DNA of 64,000 nt from Afifella sp. IM 167 (GCF_020144925.1 NZ_NSLC01000006.1:186001-250000), one strand, 5' to 3'. Counted from the stretch's first letter, positions 18,535 through 27,062 are shown. The notes: a model not told the origin generated them from the letters alone. Program-made: numbers and translations.

Positions 18535-19080
18535 TCATCGAACAGGCGCGCGCCATTCGAAGTGACCGTCGCCGGCTTCGTCGGTGAACAGCGGGACGGC
18601 GCGGCCGATGACGGCGCTTTGCGACAACGGCCCGAAGTACCGCCCGTCGAGACTGTCGGGATGCTGCCAATTGAGGAGAAAGATGTCGCCGTCATCGATG
18701 CGCTGGCAGCCCTGCCAGACTGGCAGTTTGCGGCCTGCACTGTCCTGTTCCCGCGCCTCCGCCATCGCGATCCCATCGACGGTTACGGCGTGATCGTGGC
18801 GACAGACCTGCTGACCGGGGAGCGCGACGATCCGCTTCAGGAGCGGCACGCCGAGCGGCAGATATCCGCGTTGCTCAAGCATGGAAGCGAGGGGCGCGGG
18901 TGGTGTGATGACGACGAGGTCGAGAACCTCGAAATGATCGCTCGGCCGGATGACGTAGAGTCCGACTGGCGCGCTTGCCGAGGCGTTCCAGAGCAACCAT
19001 GGGGTCACGGGAACCGATGCCGAGACGCCGATTGCCGTCGCGCTGAGGCAGGTGACGATGAGGTAGCCGAACCGCGTCAT
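18535..19080 (-). CDS. traF: Conjugative transfer signal peptidase TraF (S26)
   Basis: A 181-residue S26 serine peptidase. The N-terminal membrane segment spans residues 5-25, the catalytic Ser36 is in NASASAPVGLY, and Lys82 is in LLKRIVALPG. The later motif RYFGPLSQSAVIGRA is also typical. TraF processes and cyclises TrbC-type pilin. Its start overlaps the DUF2840 stop by 4 bp. Confidence 0.92.
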   Translation of the reverse strand: MTRFGYLIVTCLSATAIGVSASVPVTPWLLWNASASAPVGLYVIRPSDHFEVLDLVVITPPAPLASMLEQRGYLPLGVPLLKRIVALPGQQVCRHDHAVTVDGIAMAEAREQDSAGRKLPVWQGCQRIDDGDIFLLNWQHPDSLDGRYFGPLSQSAVIGRAVPLFTDEAGDGHFEWRAPVR

Positions 19081-19598
19081 GGTTCCGCCTTTTGCCGCAG
19101 CCGCCAGGCATGATGCTGGGTGCGCGTGTAGTCGCGCGGTTCCTGCGCGACGGCCAGGCGATTATGGACGTGACGCCAATAGTCCGGCGCGACGTCGACA
19201 GGATCGATGTCGAGGGCCTCGATGGCGTCGACGGCTTGCAGCACGCGCTCGACCTTGGGCCAGCCGGTGATCTTGAGCAGAATGTCGCCGCCGGGGCGCA
19301 CGAAGGGAAGCGTTTGATAGGGCGCGCCCGGTGCGACCGCACGGACGATGTCGATGCGGGAGATGATCGTGCCATAGTCGTTCGCGGCCCACCGGGCAAA
19401 GGCGAAGATACTGCCCGCGGCAAAGCTGACGATGCGCCGTTTCCGGTCGAGGATTTGCTCCTCGGCGATGTGGCCGAACCGGATCCAGTGCTCGATCCGT
19501 TTCTCGATCCAGGTGAGTTCGACGCGGGTCAGCCCATCGGCGAATGGTCTTGCTGGTGCCGGGTTTCCGCCGATGCGCGGCCCGCCGTTGCCGGTCAT
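19077..19598 (-). CDS. DUF2840 family protein
   Basis: A 173-residue protein with the DUF2840 features LTRVELTWIEKRIEHWIRFG near residue 25 and the central FARWAANDYGT. The family is found next to traF on alphaproteobacterial mobile elements; its function is unknown. It is coupled to traF by a 4-bp overlap and preceded by the RHH/ParA pair, also overlapping by 4 bp. Confidence 0.87.
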   Translation of the reverse strand: MTGNGGPRIGGNPAPARPFADGLTRVELTWIEKRIEHWIRFGHIAEEQILDRKRRIVSFAAGSIFAFARWAANDYGTIISRIDIVRAVAPGAPYQTLPFVRPGGDILLKITGWPKVERVLQAVDAIEALDIDPVDVAPDYWRHVHNRLAVAQEPRDYTRTQHHAWRLRQKAEP

Positions 19599-19840
19599 GG
19601 CTGGTCTCCTTCGAGTTCGGGAAATTCGCGTGCGAGCAAATTGCGCAGCATGTCGGCGACGGTGACGCCGCGTTCGAATGCGGCGATCTTGATGCGGCCG
19701 CGCAGCTCCGGCGTGATGTCGATGGTGAGCCTTGCGCTATAGTCGGGGCGTTTCGTCTCGGCGCGGCCCGCCGACTTGATCCAGTCCTCGGGATCGCCTG
19801 GACGCGCCGCGAATCCACGTTTGGCGGGCCGGTTTGTCAT
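19595..19840 (-). CDS. Small ribbon-helix-helix protein, partner of ParA
   Basis: An 81-residue protein from the ATG at 19840 (MTNRPAKRGF). The basic N-terminus is followed by an RHH domain (SARLTIDITPELRGRIKIAAFERGVTVADMLRNLL). It overlaps the ParA stop by 4 bp, the classic layout of a ParA/ParG-type partition pair, in which the RHH protein binds the centromere and represses the operon. It may also be the autoregulator of repA-parA. Confidence 0.82.
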   Translation of the reverse strand: MTNRPAKRGFAARPGDPEDWIKSAGRAETKRPDYSARLTIDITPELRGRIKIAAFERGVTVADMLRNLLAREFPELEGDQP

Positions 19841-20475
19841 CGGGCGAGCCTCCCGATCTCGGTTGCAAGCGCGGTGATCTCCTTTGCGGCCAGGCTGTCG
19901 TGGTCGATCTCGAAGGCGAGCCGGCCAAGCTGGGCGGCGGTGGCGAAGACGACGCGCTGGCCGACGGAAAACCGCAGGACGGGCGGGTCCTGGTCCGCGA
20001 GTGCCTCGGAGGTTTCGCGGGCGATGATGGTGCGGGTAGCCGAGCGGTTGAGAACGAAACGCACGACGAGTTGCGGTCGGAATATCCGTGCTTCCTCGAT
20101 CAGCCGCAGTATCTCTGCGGAGGCCCAACCATCGAAAGGCGAGGGTTGCACGGGGATGAGAACAACGTCGGCGGCGAGCAACGCAGAACGCATCAATCCG
20201 GCGACACGGGGCGGCCCGTCGATGACGACGTTGTCCGCGTTACGGGCAAGTTCGGGCGCTTCACGATGCAGCGTGTCGCGCGCCAGGCCGATGATGCCGA
20301 AGAGCCTTGGCAGCCCCTCCCTCGCGCGCTGTTCCGACCAGTCGAGTGCGGAGCCTTGGGGATCGGCATCTACAAGCGTGACCCGATCTCCTCGTCGTGC
20401 CCATTCACCGGCCAGGTGCAGGGCAAGGGTGGTCTTTCCGACGCCACCCTTCTGATTGAGCAGTGCGACGATCAC
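19837..20475 (-). CDS. parA: ParA-family partition ATPase
   Basis: A 212-residue ParA/MinD-type ATPase with the deviant Walker A motif KGGVGKTT at residues 9-16, VDADPQGSALDW at about 36-47 (Walker A'), and a VVIDGPPR Walker B near 84. No N-terminal HTH is present, which fits the short ParA class. It overlaps the replication initiator gene by 4 bp on one side and the RHH gene on the other, forming a rep-par cassette. Confidence 0.93.
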   Translation of the reverse strand: MIVALLNQKGGVGKTTLALHLAGEWARRGDRVTLVDADPQGSALDWSEQRAREGLPRLFGIIGLARDTLHREAPELARNADNVVIDGPPRVAGLMRSALLAADVVLIPVQPSPFDGWASAEILRLIEEARIFRPQLVVRFVLNRSATRTIIARETSEALADQDPPVLRFSVGQRVVFATAAQLGRLAFEIDHDSLAAKEITALATEIGRLAR

Positions 20476-21584
20476 GATGCACCTCCGGCGTTTTGCGGAT
20501 TTGGTGCATCGGTGATGGGGTCCGGGCCGGCGTCCTGATCGGGGTTTTCCCCAGAGCGCCGGTCTCTTAAGAAGTTAGATTCTTTGTTAGACTCTAAGTT
20601 AAGGGCGTGATTATCGGTTTGATCATCGGAACTTAACCTTGGATCGGGTTCCTGATAGCACGAGGGTGCGGTTCCTGATGGCACGATAGCCCGGGTTCCC
20701 GATAGCACGACGGCGTCCACAGCTTCTCCACAGGGCGCCGGCTCGAAGGCGAGCAGGGTGCGGCGCGGCTCGAATTCGACGAACAGGCGGTAGCCCGGAA
20801 GGGCCTGTCGTTTGACGATGGCACGCAGTTCGAAAGCGAACCGCTTGAAGGGCGAGAGGCTGCCGGATTTGAGATAGAGGTGGCGGAAATCGAAGCGCCA
20901 GCCGGCCCTCTGCTTGCCGCCGTGCTTGCGGACGATCCTGTAGAGCCAGCGGTCGAGACCGCCGGTCAGCCCGAAATAAGCCCGGTCGATGGTGAGGATG
21001 AGCGCATCGTCGAGGACGGCCTTGTAAAACCAGTCCGGGACGATGAGTTCGATCCCCTCCGGATTGCCACGCGCATCGCTGCGCTCCGTCCATTCGTTGA
21101 TCCAGGAGAAGCGGTGCATGCGCCGCGCCGTCCTGTCTGTGGCACCGGATTGCGCCCTCGGATTGCGTGGCGGCTGACGCAACGTCGTTGCCACCGTCGT
21201 CGATTGCAGGCGGTCGAGGGCCGCCTTGAGACGCTGGTAATCGCGCGCGCCGGTGCCGCGGCCGATGAAGGTGAGGATCTGGTAGGGCGTTGCCGCCATC
21301 AGGCGCGACGTGCGGAAACCGTTGTCGCGTGCCTCCACGATTTGGCTGGCCGCCCAGATGAGTATGTCGGCGTCCCAGATGGTCGCCATGCCGTGTTCGG
21401 GCACGGCCTCCACCCGGATCGCCACCGCTCCGGAGCGATAGTCGATCGGTGTGGTGCGGGGAGACTTAGCGAGGCTGAAGAAGGGATAGGCCATGAGGTC
21501 CTGCGCATCGCGGGGCGCGAGATCGCTCGGAAGGGCGCGGAACAGTTCGAGTTGCTGCCTCTCCGATGTGCGGGATCGCGCCAT
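20472..21584 (-). CDS. repA: Plasmid-type replication initiator RepA
   Basis: A 370-residue protein of the alphaproteobacterial plasmid replication initiator family. Conserved segments are MAYPFFSLAKSPRTTPIDYR (about 32-51), ADILIWAASQI (about 72), and the winged-helix region TIDRAYFGLTGGLDRWLYRIVRKHGG. The last 90 residues are poorly conserved, and the DNA encoding them carries three iteron-like repeats. The gene is the first of repA-parA-RHH. Presence in an ICE implies autonomous, plasmid-like replication after excision. Confidence 0.88.
   Translation of the reverse strand: MARSRTSERQQLELFRALPSDLAPRDAQDLMAYPFFSLAKSPRTTPIDYRSGAVAIRVEAVPEHGMATIWDADILIWAASQIVEARDNGFRTSRLMAATPYQILTFIGRGTGARDYQRLKAALDRLQSTTVATTLRQPPRNPRAQSGATDRTARRMHRFSWINEWTERSDARGNPEGIELIVPDWFYKAVLDDALILTIDRAYFGLTGGLDRWLYRIVRKHGGKQRAGWRFDFRHLYLKSGSLSPFKRFAFELRAIVKRQALPGYRLFVEFEPRRTLLAFEPAPCGEAVDAVVLSGTRAIVPSGTAPSCYQEPDPRLSSDDQTDNHALNLESNKESNFLRDRRSGENPDQDAGPDPITDAPNPQNAGGAS
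20647..20710 (+). repeat. Three 17-bp iteron-like direct repeats inside repA
   Basis: The sequence GGTTCCTGATAGCACGA occurs at 20647-20663. GGTTCCTGATGGCACGA is at 20670-20686 and GGTTCCCGATAGCACGA at 20694-20710, each with one substitution from the first copy. Spacing is 23 and 24 bp, about two helical turns. The 23-bp step changes reading frame, so the repeats are conserved as DNA, not as protein. They fit initiator-binding iterons of an oriV within the 3' part of repA. Confidence 0.75.
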
Positions 21585-21593
21585 GGTTGGAGA

Positions 21594-21869
21594 TCAGCGG
21601 CGGTTTGTGGCGCGCGGGATGTCTTCATGCCGCTTGGCCGGCAGCACCGTGCCGGCGCCGGGGTCGGAGGTCGATGTCTTAGCGCCGCGGTTCGCCCAGG
21701 CCTGCAAATCCTCGACCGAATAGACGACGCGGCCCCCGAGCTTGCGATAGGCGGGGCCGGTGCCGTAGGTGCGGTGCTTCTCGAGTGTTCGGCCGGACAG
21801 GCCGAGGAAGCGCGCGGCTTCGGGGGTTCTCAAATAGCGTGGCGGCAAGCTGGTGGGTGTCGCGGACAT
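21594..21869 (-). CDS. Excisionase/AlpA-type helix-turn-helix protein
   Basis: A 91-residue protein with a winged HTH of the HTH_17 (MerR/AlpA/excisionase) type: LRTPEAARFLGLSGRTLEKHRTYG, then AYRKLGGRVVYSVEDLQAW. The C-terminal 25 residues are unstructured. It lies 9 bp upstream of repA, the usual place for this gene in repA cassettes. It probably regulates repA or acts in excision; the former is favoured by position. Confidence 0.85.
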   Translation of the reverse strand: MSATPTSLPPRYLRTPEAARFLGLSGRTLEKHRTYGTGPAYRKLGGRVVYSVEDLQAWANRGAKTSTSDPGAGTVLPAKRHEDIPRATNRR

Positions 21870-21989
21870 GATCGTGCCTCCGTGGTCTTTGGGACGACCG
21901 CCGGATATCGGCGGTTCGACGGGAGCACGGTGGCGGAGAAGGCGTGACGAGAGGGAGTGCGAAGACGCGACGGCGGTTTCGCACCCTCG

Positions 21990-22752
21990 TCAAGTCGTCG
22001 CGTGGCGGCGGGACAGGAGAGAGCGATAGGCGCCCTCGACGAGCCTCATGCCTTCGCGAAAGCGGCGCATGACGGCGTCGCGTTCGGACATGGATTTCCA
22101 CGCCGTGGCGCTAACGTGATCCGCGCGAAGAACGATCTCGGCGATCTCCTGGAATGTCGCGCCGGATCGGCGGCCGTCGATGACCCGCAGCATTTGCCTG
22201 AGATTGTGCCTTCGGTACGGGGTGACGCGCAGGTCTTCGACGGATCGCCGCCCGTTTATGGCGTGCGAGAACCGTCGGATCGCATCGAGACGATCCTCCA
22301 GAAAGCGATCAAGCAAGGTTATGGGTGAGACCGGTCCTGCCGGTATCTGCGCGCCCGGACATAGGGCTGGAAACCGGTGCTTGCCGATATCGACGAAGAG
22401 GAAATGGCCCTCGGGTGCCCGGAACGTATCGGTCTCGGGCAGGAAGAGGGAAGGAAGGTCGGATTCAGGGAAGTGCGGAAGCGCTGTCAGGATGAGCGTT
22501 CCAGGGTCGATTTCTGGAGCGAAAAAGATGTTCGCAACGGTGGCGCGAAGGATCGGGGAAGCCGGGAAATCGCAACCCCCATAATCTGGTCAGCGGATCG
22601 TTCGCGGTCTCGCGCTTCTCTGTCGGAATCTTCTTGTAGTCGTCCTGGTATTTGCGGTTACGGCGGAGAAACTCCCATGCCAATCCCTCCGGGTCGAGCC
22701 GGTCGATATAGTCGAAGGCCTTACCGTGTCGCCAGTCCGCGTCCTCCGCCAT
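21990..22752 (-). pseudogene. DUF6499-DUF2285 regulator, frameshifted
   Basis: The frame from 22752 encodes a DUF6499-like start (DWRHGKAFDYIDRLDPEGLA, residues 6-25). It then leaves the family sequence after LWGLRFPG and stops near 22465. The continuation (VANIFFAPEIDPGTLILTAL) is in another frame and runs into the DUF2285-like C-terminus ending at 21990. One extra base around 22563-22570, where the coding strand reads GATTTCCCGG, would explain the break; restoring it gives about 254 residues, a normal length. It is either a real mutation or a homopolymer sequencing error. The intact family is a putative DNA-binding regulator of mobile elements. Confidence 0.75.
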
Positions 22753-22872
22753 GGATACGCCTCCGCTCGAAGCTGACAGGTACCCCCAGGCGATAAAGAT
22801 CGCGTTCTGATTGTAGTCGCGGAAGTCTCCGTTGGGGCAAGGTGTGATGCCGACGCTGCATCACGGGTCCGA

Positions 22873-23136
22873 TTATTGCGGATTTCCGCTCAGGAGATGG
22901 CGATAGCCGTGCTCGGTCATCCAGCGCGCTCGTGCAAGGTGCGATGTGTGGATGTGAAGTGCACGGTCCGGCTCTTGCTTCGGGTCGATCCCGAAGATGA
23001 TCTCGACGGCCTCCTTCCAGTCCGCCCCCTCGGCGTCCGCGTCGAGGAGCCGCAGATAGGTCTTGAAATGCGCGCGATCATAATCGGTGATCCGATCATC
23101 TACCGGCGGTTCATCGAGGTAGTCCGGGTTGGCCAT
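22873..23136 (-). CDS. Short DUF2285-like protein
   Basis: An 87-residue protein from MANPDYLDEPP (ATG at 23136). It contains ITDYDRAHFKTYLRLLDADA and HLARARWMTEHGYRHLL, the sequence style of short DUF2285-domain proteins next to the longer DUF6499-DUF2285 gene. The function is unknown; DNA binding is suspected for the family. It is complete, unlike its neighbour. Confidence 0.78.
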   Translation of the reverse strand: MANPDYLDEPPVDDRITDYDRAHFKTYLRLLDADAEGADWKEAVEIIFGIDPKQEPDRALHIHTSHLARARWMTEHGYRHLLSGNPQ

Positions 23137-23307
23137 CCGCTGTCCCATCGCGGCGGGTTATGAATTCCCGCCTTTTTCGTTAACACAATTTGAACACATT
23201 GGAGCGCCGCCCGGCAATCGGATCGAAGAAAATATGGGAAAATTCTTGAGGTGGCGGTTCGGGGCTGGAATGCGGGCAGTGGTTCATCAAAACAGTGTGG
23301 CGCTCCA

Positions 23308-23344
23308 TTTACATACTATAGTTGATAAACTTAAAGTATGTAAA
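23308..23344 (+). promoter_or_regulatory. Perfect 10-bp inverted repeat, candidate XRE operator
   Basis: TTTACATACT at 23308-23317 and AGTATGTAAA at 23335-23344 form a perfect inverted repeat with 17 bases between the arms. It ends 17 bases before the ATG of the 72-residue XRE regulator. The block is strikingly AT-rich and probably overlaps that promoter. This is the usual layout for autorepression. Confidence 0.6.
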
Positions 23345-23361
23345 CCGCGATCTTCCCGCGC

Positions 23362-23580
23362 ATGGACATGCGCAAACTGGTCGGCCGGAACTTCGCCCGC
23401 CTGCGTCGGGAAAAGGGCCTGACCCAGGAAGAGGTGGAAGCGCGTTCCGGATTCAGCCAGCAATATCTCAGCAGTTTGGAGCGCGGACGGAGGAATCCGA
23501 CCGTGATTACCCTTTTCGAATTGGCTCAAGCTCTCGGCGTTAGCCACATACAACTTGTCGAGCCCGACGATCAGGTGTGA
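23362..23580 (+). CDS. XRE-family transcriptional regulator
   Basis: A 72-residue single-domain XRE protein. Its HTH reads LRREKGLTQEEVEARSGFSQQYLSSLERGRRNP, followed by TLFELAQALGV. The size is like Cro- or controller-type repressors. It is preceded by a perfect inverted repeat and converges with the second DUF736 gene. The targets beyond its own promoter are not evident. Confidence 0.9.
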   Translation: MDMRKLVGRNFARLRREKGLTQEEVEARSGFSQQYLSSLERGRRNPTVITLFELAQALGVSHIQLVEPDDQV

Positions 23581-23614
23581 TCGCTGGGTTCCTTTCACCG
23601 ATAAAGATAACGGC

Positions 23615-23636
23615 CCCGCCCGGAGTTCCGGGCGGG
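23615..23636. terminator. Convergent hairpin between XRE and DUF736 genes
   Basis: CCCGCCCGG and CCGGGCGGG pair as a 9-bp stem with an AGTT loop, in the 69-bp gap where two genes converge. No long T-tract follows on either strand, so the termination call is tentative, although the location suits a bidirectional terminator. Confidence 0.5.
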
Positions 23637-23649
23637 AAGGTCTTTGCGA

Positions 23650-23970
23650 TTATTCGCCGTTGCGACGGGTGGGGCGGGACCAGATGAGGCTGAAACCGCC
23701 GTCTTCGTCGTCGAATAGGTTGGCGTAGATCGGAGCGGTGAAGCTCGGATCGTCGAGCTTGAGGCCGAGATAGTCGCGGCCCTCGTTTGACTGCTTGGAC
23801 CATGCGGCCCCTATTTCGGCGCGGCCGACCAGGACCCGATGGCTGGGTGCGTTCTCGCTGACCTGGTTGGTTTCGGGGACGATGCGGACGTTCTTGGCCT
23901 GCACGTTGAGGGTTACGATTTCGCCGGTGAATTCGTTGCCGGACTTCTTGAAGGTGCCGATGGTTGCCAT
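23650..23970 (-). CDS. DUF736 family protein (copy 2)
   Basis: A 106-residue DUF736 protein (MATIGTFKKSGNEFTGEI at the start, GAAWSKQSNEGRDYLGLKLDDPSF in the core). It is clearly homologous to the 18144-18479 copy but has an acidic YANLFDDEDGG loop instead of the copy-1 turn. It is probably an independent member rather than a recent duplicate. The function is unknown. Confidence 0.9.
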   Translation of the reverse strand: MATIGTFKKSGNEFTGEIVTLNVQAKNVRIVPETNQVSENAPSHRVLVGRAEIGAAWSKQSNEGRDYLGLKLDDPSFTAPIYANLFDDEDGGFSLIWSRPTRRNGE

Positions 23971-24550
23971 GGTAGTTCTCCTTAATCACTGGTTTCGAGC
24001 CCGCACCATTGCGGCCTCGATGGCGATCGAAGAGGCCGTAGGCGATCGACGGCGCATCGCTTGCGACCGCAGCGTCAGCGGAGGATGGCGATCCGGCGGG
24101 TTTCTTGTCTCGCGAGGAATGGCGGCACAGCCGGCAGGGGATGAAACTTGACGGGCGTCATTGCGTGATAGGCGATCGAGGCGCAGCCGGCCTTCGGCCA
24201 GATCAGCCCATTGAAGAGGCCGTTTGGAGCGGTCGGCTCACAGGGATCGTTCAAGGAGACAGTGGCGACGCATTGCATTCGAGGCCCATGCGAACGAACG
24301 AACCGTTGTTGTCGACTGGAGTGCAGGCCAGTGATGTCATTGTTTCTCTGAGCATCAACAGGCGGGAACCTATCCATTTCCGGTCCTGACGCGGTTACGC
24401 CATTCGGGGCAGCCTCGTCTTCGTGACAGCGTGGGATGTGCATCATCCCAGCGGCTCGTGCGATCCATGGAGCGTGCTCGTCACAGCCAATCTGAAACGA
24501 GAACGGACAGGAGGTTTTGGCATCTGGACATGCTCCGCGTTAGCGGGCGA
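23971..24550. other. Noncoding stretch with an interspersed repeat
   Basis: About 580 bp. Several open frames exist on both strands, but none has a family-like sequence or ribosome site. At 24071-24123 it carries one copy of a roughly 53-bp sequence that recurs at 27169-27221. The rest shows no clear feature. Confidence 0.5.
24071..24123. repeat. Interspersed repeat, copy 1
   Basis: AGCGTCAGCGGAGGATGGCG at 24071-24090 is identical to 27169-27188. The following roughly 33 bases also align with a few substitutions and small gaps (CCGGCG, TTT..TGT, TCGCGA, GGAA). Both copies lie in noncoding DNA of the element. Confidence 0.65.
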
Positions 24551-24991
24551 TTACGCGCTTATCGCGCCTTGCCCCACGCGTTCCGGCGCGGCCACGGACG
24601 TGATGCGAACGAAAGCCGTGATCCCGACTGCGATTGCGCCCAGTACAGAAAGCCCAACCTGCCAAGCATCCGCCGGCATCAGATGTTTCACAATGCCATG
24701 GGTGGCGAAATAGCCGGCAATCGCGGCGGGCGCGACGAAAGCGAGCGCAACGGCCATTTTTATCCAGATCGGCCGGACATTCATGATGAGAAACTGCCCA
24801 ATGCCAAATACGAGGCCGGCGCAGGCCAGGCCGGCGACGAGACCACCAGGAAGACCAGCTCCAGATTCATAGGCCCACGTTCCGGCGGCTATAGCGGCGA
24901 AAGCGGGCAGTGCGTAGGTGGCGAGGGCGAACAGCAACCAGCAGAGGGCGCTAATCGCTACAAGTGCAACAAGAATCGATAAGATAATCAT
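24551..24991 (-). CDS. Small polytopic membrane protein
   Basis: A 146-residue protein with four to five hydrophobic segments, at about 2-24, 28-45, 50-70, 78-98 and 112-132. There are no catalytic motifs. Similar anonymous membrane proteins are frequent on alphaproteobacterial ICEs near DUF2493 and DUF736 genes. I cannot assign a function; a surface-exclusion or transfer-accessory role is only a possibility. Confidence 0.6.
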   Translation of the reverse strand: MIILSILVALVAISALCWLLFALATYALPAFAAIAAGTWAYESGAGLPGGLVAGLACAGLVFGIGQFLIMNVRPIWIKMAVALAFVAPAAIAGYFATHGIVKHLMPADAWQVGLSVLGAIAVGITAFVRITSVAAPERVGQGAISA

Positions 24992-25212
24992 GGTGGTGTC
25001 TCCGTAAGATCAGGTTCGAACGGTCGCGCCTCCACCACCACCACAGCGCTCTGAGGTTAATACCACGATGATGCTTGGGCTGCTAGCCGCGGAGCGTGTT
25101 CCAGTGCTTAGGCGCCATCTTGTCTCGATGAGAGAAGGCCGCTCTTGTAGTATCTTGGCAGAAGTGAATTGGACTACGATCCATCAGCGTCTTTGATGCG
25201 TTGCATGACTGA

Positions 25213-25989
25213 CTAAAGGAACACATCGCGGTGGGAGCTTTCGTCACTGTCGCTCGACCCCAAGTTAGCCGCTATGTGATCCACGAGGTCGGTGCCGCTT
25301 GAGGCAGGAAACACGACTGGCGAGCCATCAGCGCGAATGTCGCGGGAGGCAATTCTCATGATCGACGATATGTCGAGAGGCTCGATTTCGCGGGACAGTA
25401 TGCGAAGCCTTTCGCGGGCGGGGAAATTGCCAACTTGGGTATAACCTTTCGGTAGACCCATGGCCGCTTCAACGTCGCCCCAATCATAGCCCAAGACCGC
25501 CATACCTTCTTCTGTAAAAGCCCGTGCCGGACAACTTTGGAACGGAAATGTTTGGGCGCAGTCCAGCAACAATTGTCCGAGTTTCGAGAGATGTGTCGCG
25601 CAACTGGCTCCGATGTCGGCCCCGACCAGTTCGGGTGGTACATCGTGCGCGCACCCAACGAACCGATAGGTCCAGAGGCCATTTGGAAGGGACCCGCCGA
25701 CAAACGAAACCGGTCCCTGCTTCTGAGATACATTTCGTAATTCAAGGAAGTACCGCATCGCGATGTCAGCTTTCATCGCTGTCTGCTGCTTGGAATACCA
25801 TCCGGCAAAATCAGCAACGCCAGCCATCGCTTTCTGTAGAACGAAGGAAACGCTCCGGCTAGCCGATAGAAAGGCATTCAATTCAAATTGAAATTCGAGA
25901 CCGTTCGATTTCACCAGTCGCCCGAGAAAATACTCAGCTTCCAGAAGCTTTTCCTGCGGGTGGCGTAGCGAAGTGAACGTGTGTGTCAT
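25213..25989 (-). CDS. Hypothetical protein, cargo
   Basis: A 258-residue protein of unknown family. The N-terminal half is helical (LEAEYFLGRLV, then FELNAFLSASRSVSFVLQKAM), a pattern I associate with widespread uncharacterised proteins. The C-terminal half contains PLDISSIMRIASRDIRADGSPVVF. Its base composition is less GC-rich than the neighbours, as are the 220 bp on each side, so it may be a recent arrival. No partner gene is adjacent on the same strand except the DUF2493 gene upstream. Confidence 0.65.
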   Translation of the reverse strand: MTHTFTSLRHPQEKLLEAEYFLGRLVKSNGLEFQFELNAFLSASRSVSFVLQKAMAGVADFAGWYSKQQTAMKADIAMRYFLELRNVSQKQGPVSFVGGSLPNGLWTYRFVGCAHDVPPELVGADIGASCATHLSKLGQLLLDCAQTFPFQSCPARAFTEEGMAVLGYDWGDVEAAMGLPKGYTQVGNFPARERLRILSREIEPLDISSIMRIASRDIRADGSPVVFPASSGTDLVDHIAANLGSSDSDESSHRDVFL

Positions 25990-26141
25990 GGTCGAATTGG
26001 CCTGGCCTGCTGCACGCCCAACGTCCCATGCTGAGGGGGCGATGTGTCGCCGAGCATTGTGGAATACTGTGTAGCTCGAAAAGTGTCCTGAATGAAGTTT
26101 TGGCGAACCTCCTCATTCTAGATGAGGCAACCAGTGTTATT

Positions 26142-27062
26142 TCACTCAAACCGCCAGACCGGGATGCCGAGCTTGCGGGCCTTGTCGGCAAGGTTTTCCT
26201 GAATGCCTGTGCCAGGGAACACCATGACCCCGATCGGCAGGACATCGAGCATCTGGTCGTTCCGCTTGAAGGGCGCGGCGCGGCCGTGCCTGGTCCAGTC
26301 CGGCGCAAAGCCGATCTGGGTGACGTTGCGATGATCGGCCCAGCGGGCGGCGATCTTCTCGGCGCCTTTCGGCGATTTGCCGTGCATCAGAACCATGTCG
26401 GGGTGCTTGGCATGCACCTGGTCCAGCTTGTCCCAGATCAGTTTGTGATCGTTGATGTCGGCACCTCCGGAGACGGCGACCTTCGGACCAGCGGGCAATA
26501 GCACTTCGCGGTTGGCGCGTTTGCGCTCGGCGATGAAGTCCCGACTGTCGATCATCGCCGATGTGAGCGCGCGGTGGTTGACCTGTGACCCGGTGCGCGG
26601 TGACCAGGGTGATCCGGTGGTACGCAGATAATGCTCGGCGGCGCTGTCGCGGAAGACCTCCAGGCTGTCGCGGCGCTCGATGAGGCCTTGTCCGGTCTCG
26701 ATGAGGTGTTCGAGTTCGACCGCCTTGATTTCGGAGCCATCCTGTTCGCGTTGCCCGCGCTTCTGGGCCTGCTCGTTGTCGTCGAGCTTGCGCTCGATCC
26801 GGTCGGCCGCACGCTGGAACATGTTGACGGTCGACCAGAGCAGATCGTCGAGTTCACCGTCGAGGGCGGTATCCGCCATGGTGGCGATCAGGGCGTCGAA
26901 GATGTCGGAGACCGCGCCGGCGATGACATTGTCCTCCGGGACGAGGCGTGGGTCCGGGCCGTGCCCGTTGTGGCGGTAGCCATGAAGTTCCAGTTCGTTC
27001 AGTGCGTGCTCGGTTGGCGAGGATTCGGGGTGGGGTTCGAAGGTGTCGTCGTCGAGTGTCAT
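26142..27062 (-). CDS. DUF2493 (SLOG-like) protein
   Basis: A 306-residue protein. The N-terminal two thirds are helical, with ELDDLLWSTVNMFQRAADRIERKL near residue 70. The C-terminal DUF2493 domain (about 190-306) has a Rossmann-like KVAVSGGADINDHKLIWDKL, then LMHGKSPKGAEKIAARWA and GVMVFPGTGIQENLADKA. This is the nucleotide-binding SLOG/YspA-type fold. It is typical of the maintenance block with Toprim and ParB. The ligand is unknown. Confidence 0.88.
   Translation of the reverse strand: MTLDDDTFEPHPESSPTEHALNELELHGYRHNGHGPDPRLVPEDNVIAGAVSDIFDALIATMADTALDGELDDLLWSTVNMFQRAADRIERKLDDNEQAQKRGQREQDGSEIKAVELEHLIETGQGLIERRDSLEVFRDSAAEHYLRTTGSPWSPRTGSQVNHRALTSAMIDSRDFIAERKRANREVLLPAGPKVAVSGGADINDHKLIWDKLDQVHAKHPDMVLMHGKSPKGAEKIAARWADHRNVTQIGFAPDWTRHGRAAPFKRNDQMLDVLPIGVMVFPGTGIQENLADKARKLGIPVWRFE

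Noticed and set aside
24075-24446. Open frame of 123 codons on the minus strand
   Set aside because: It has no family-like sequence and no ribosome site, and it runs through the dispersed repeat.
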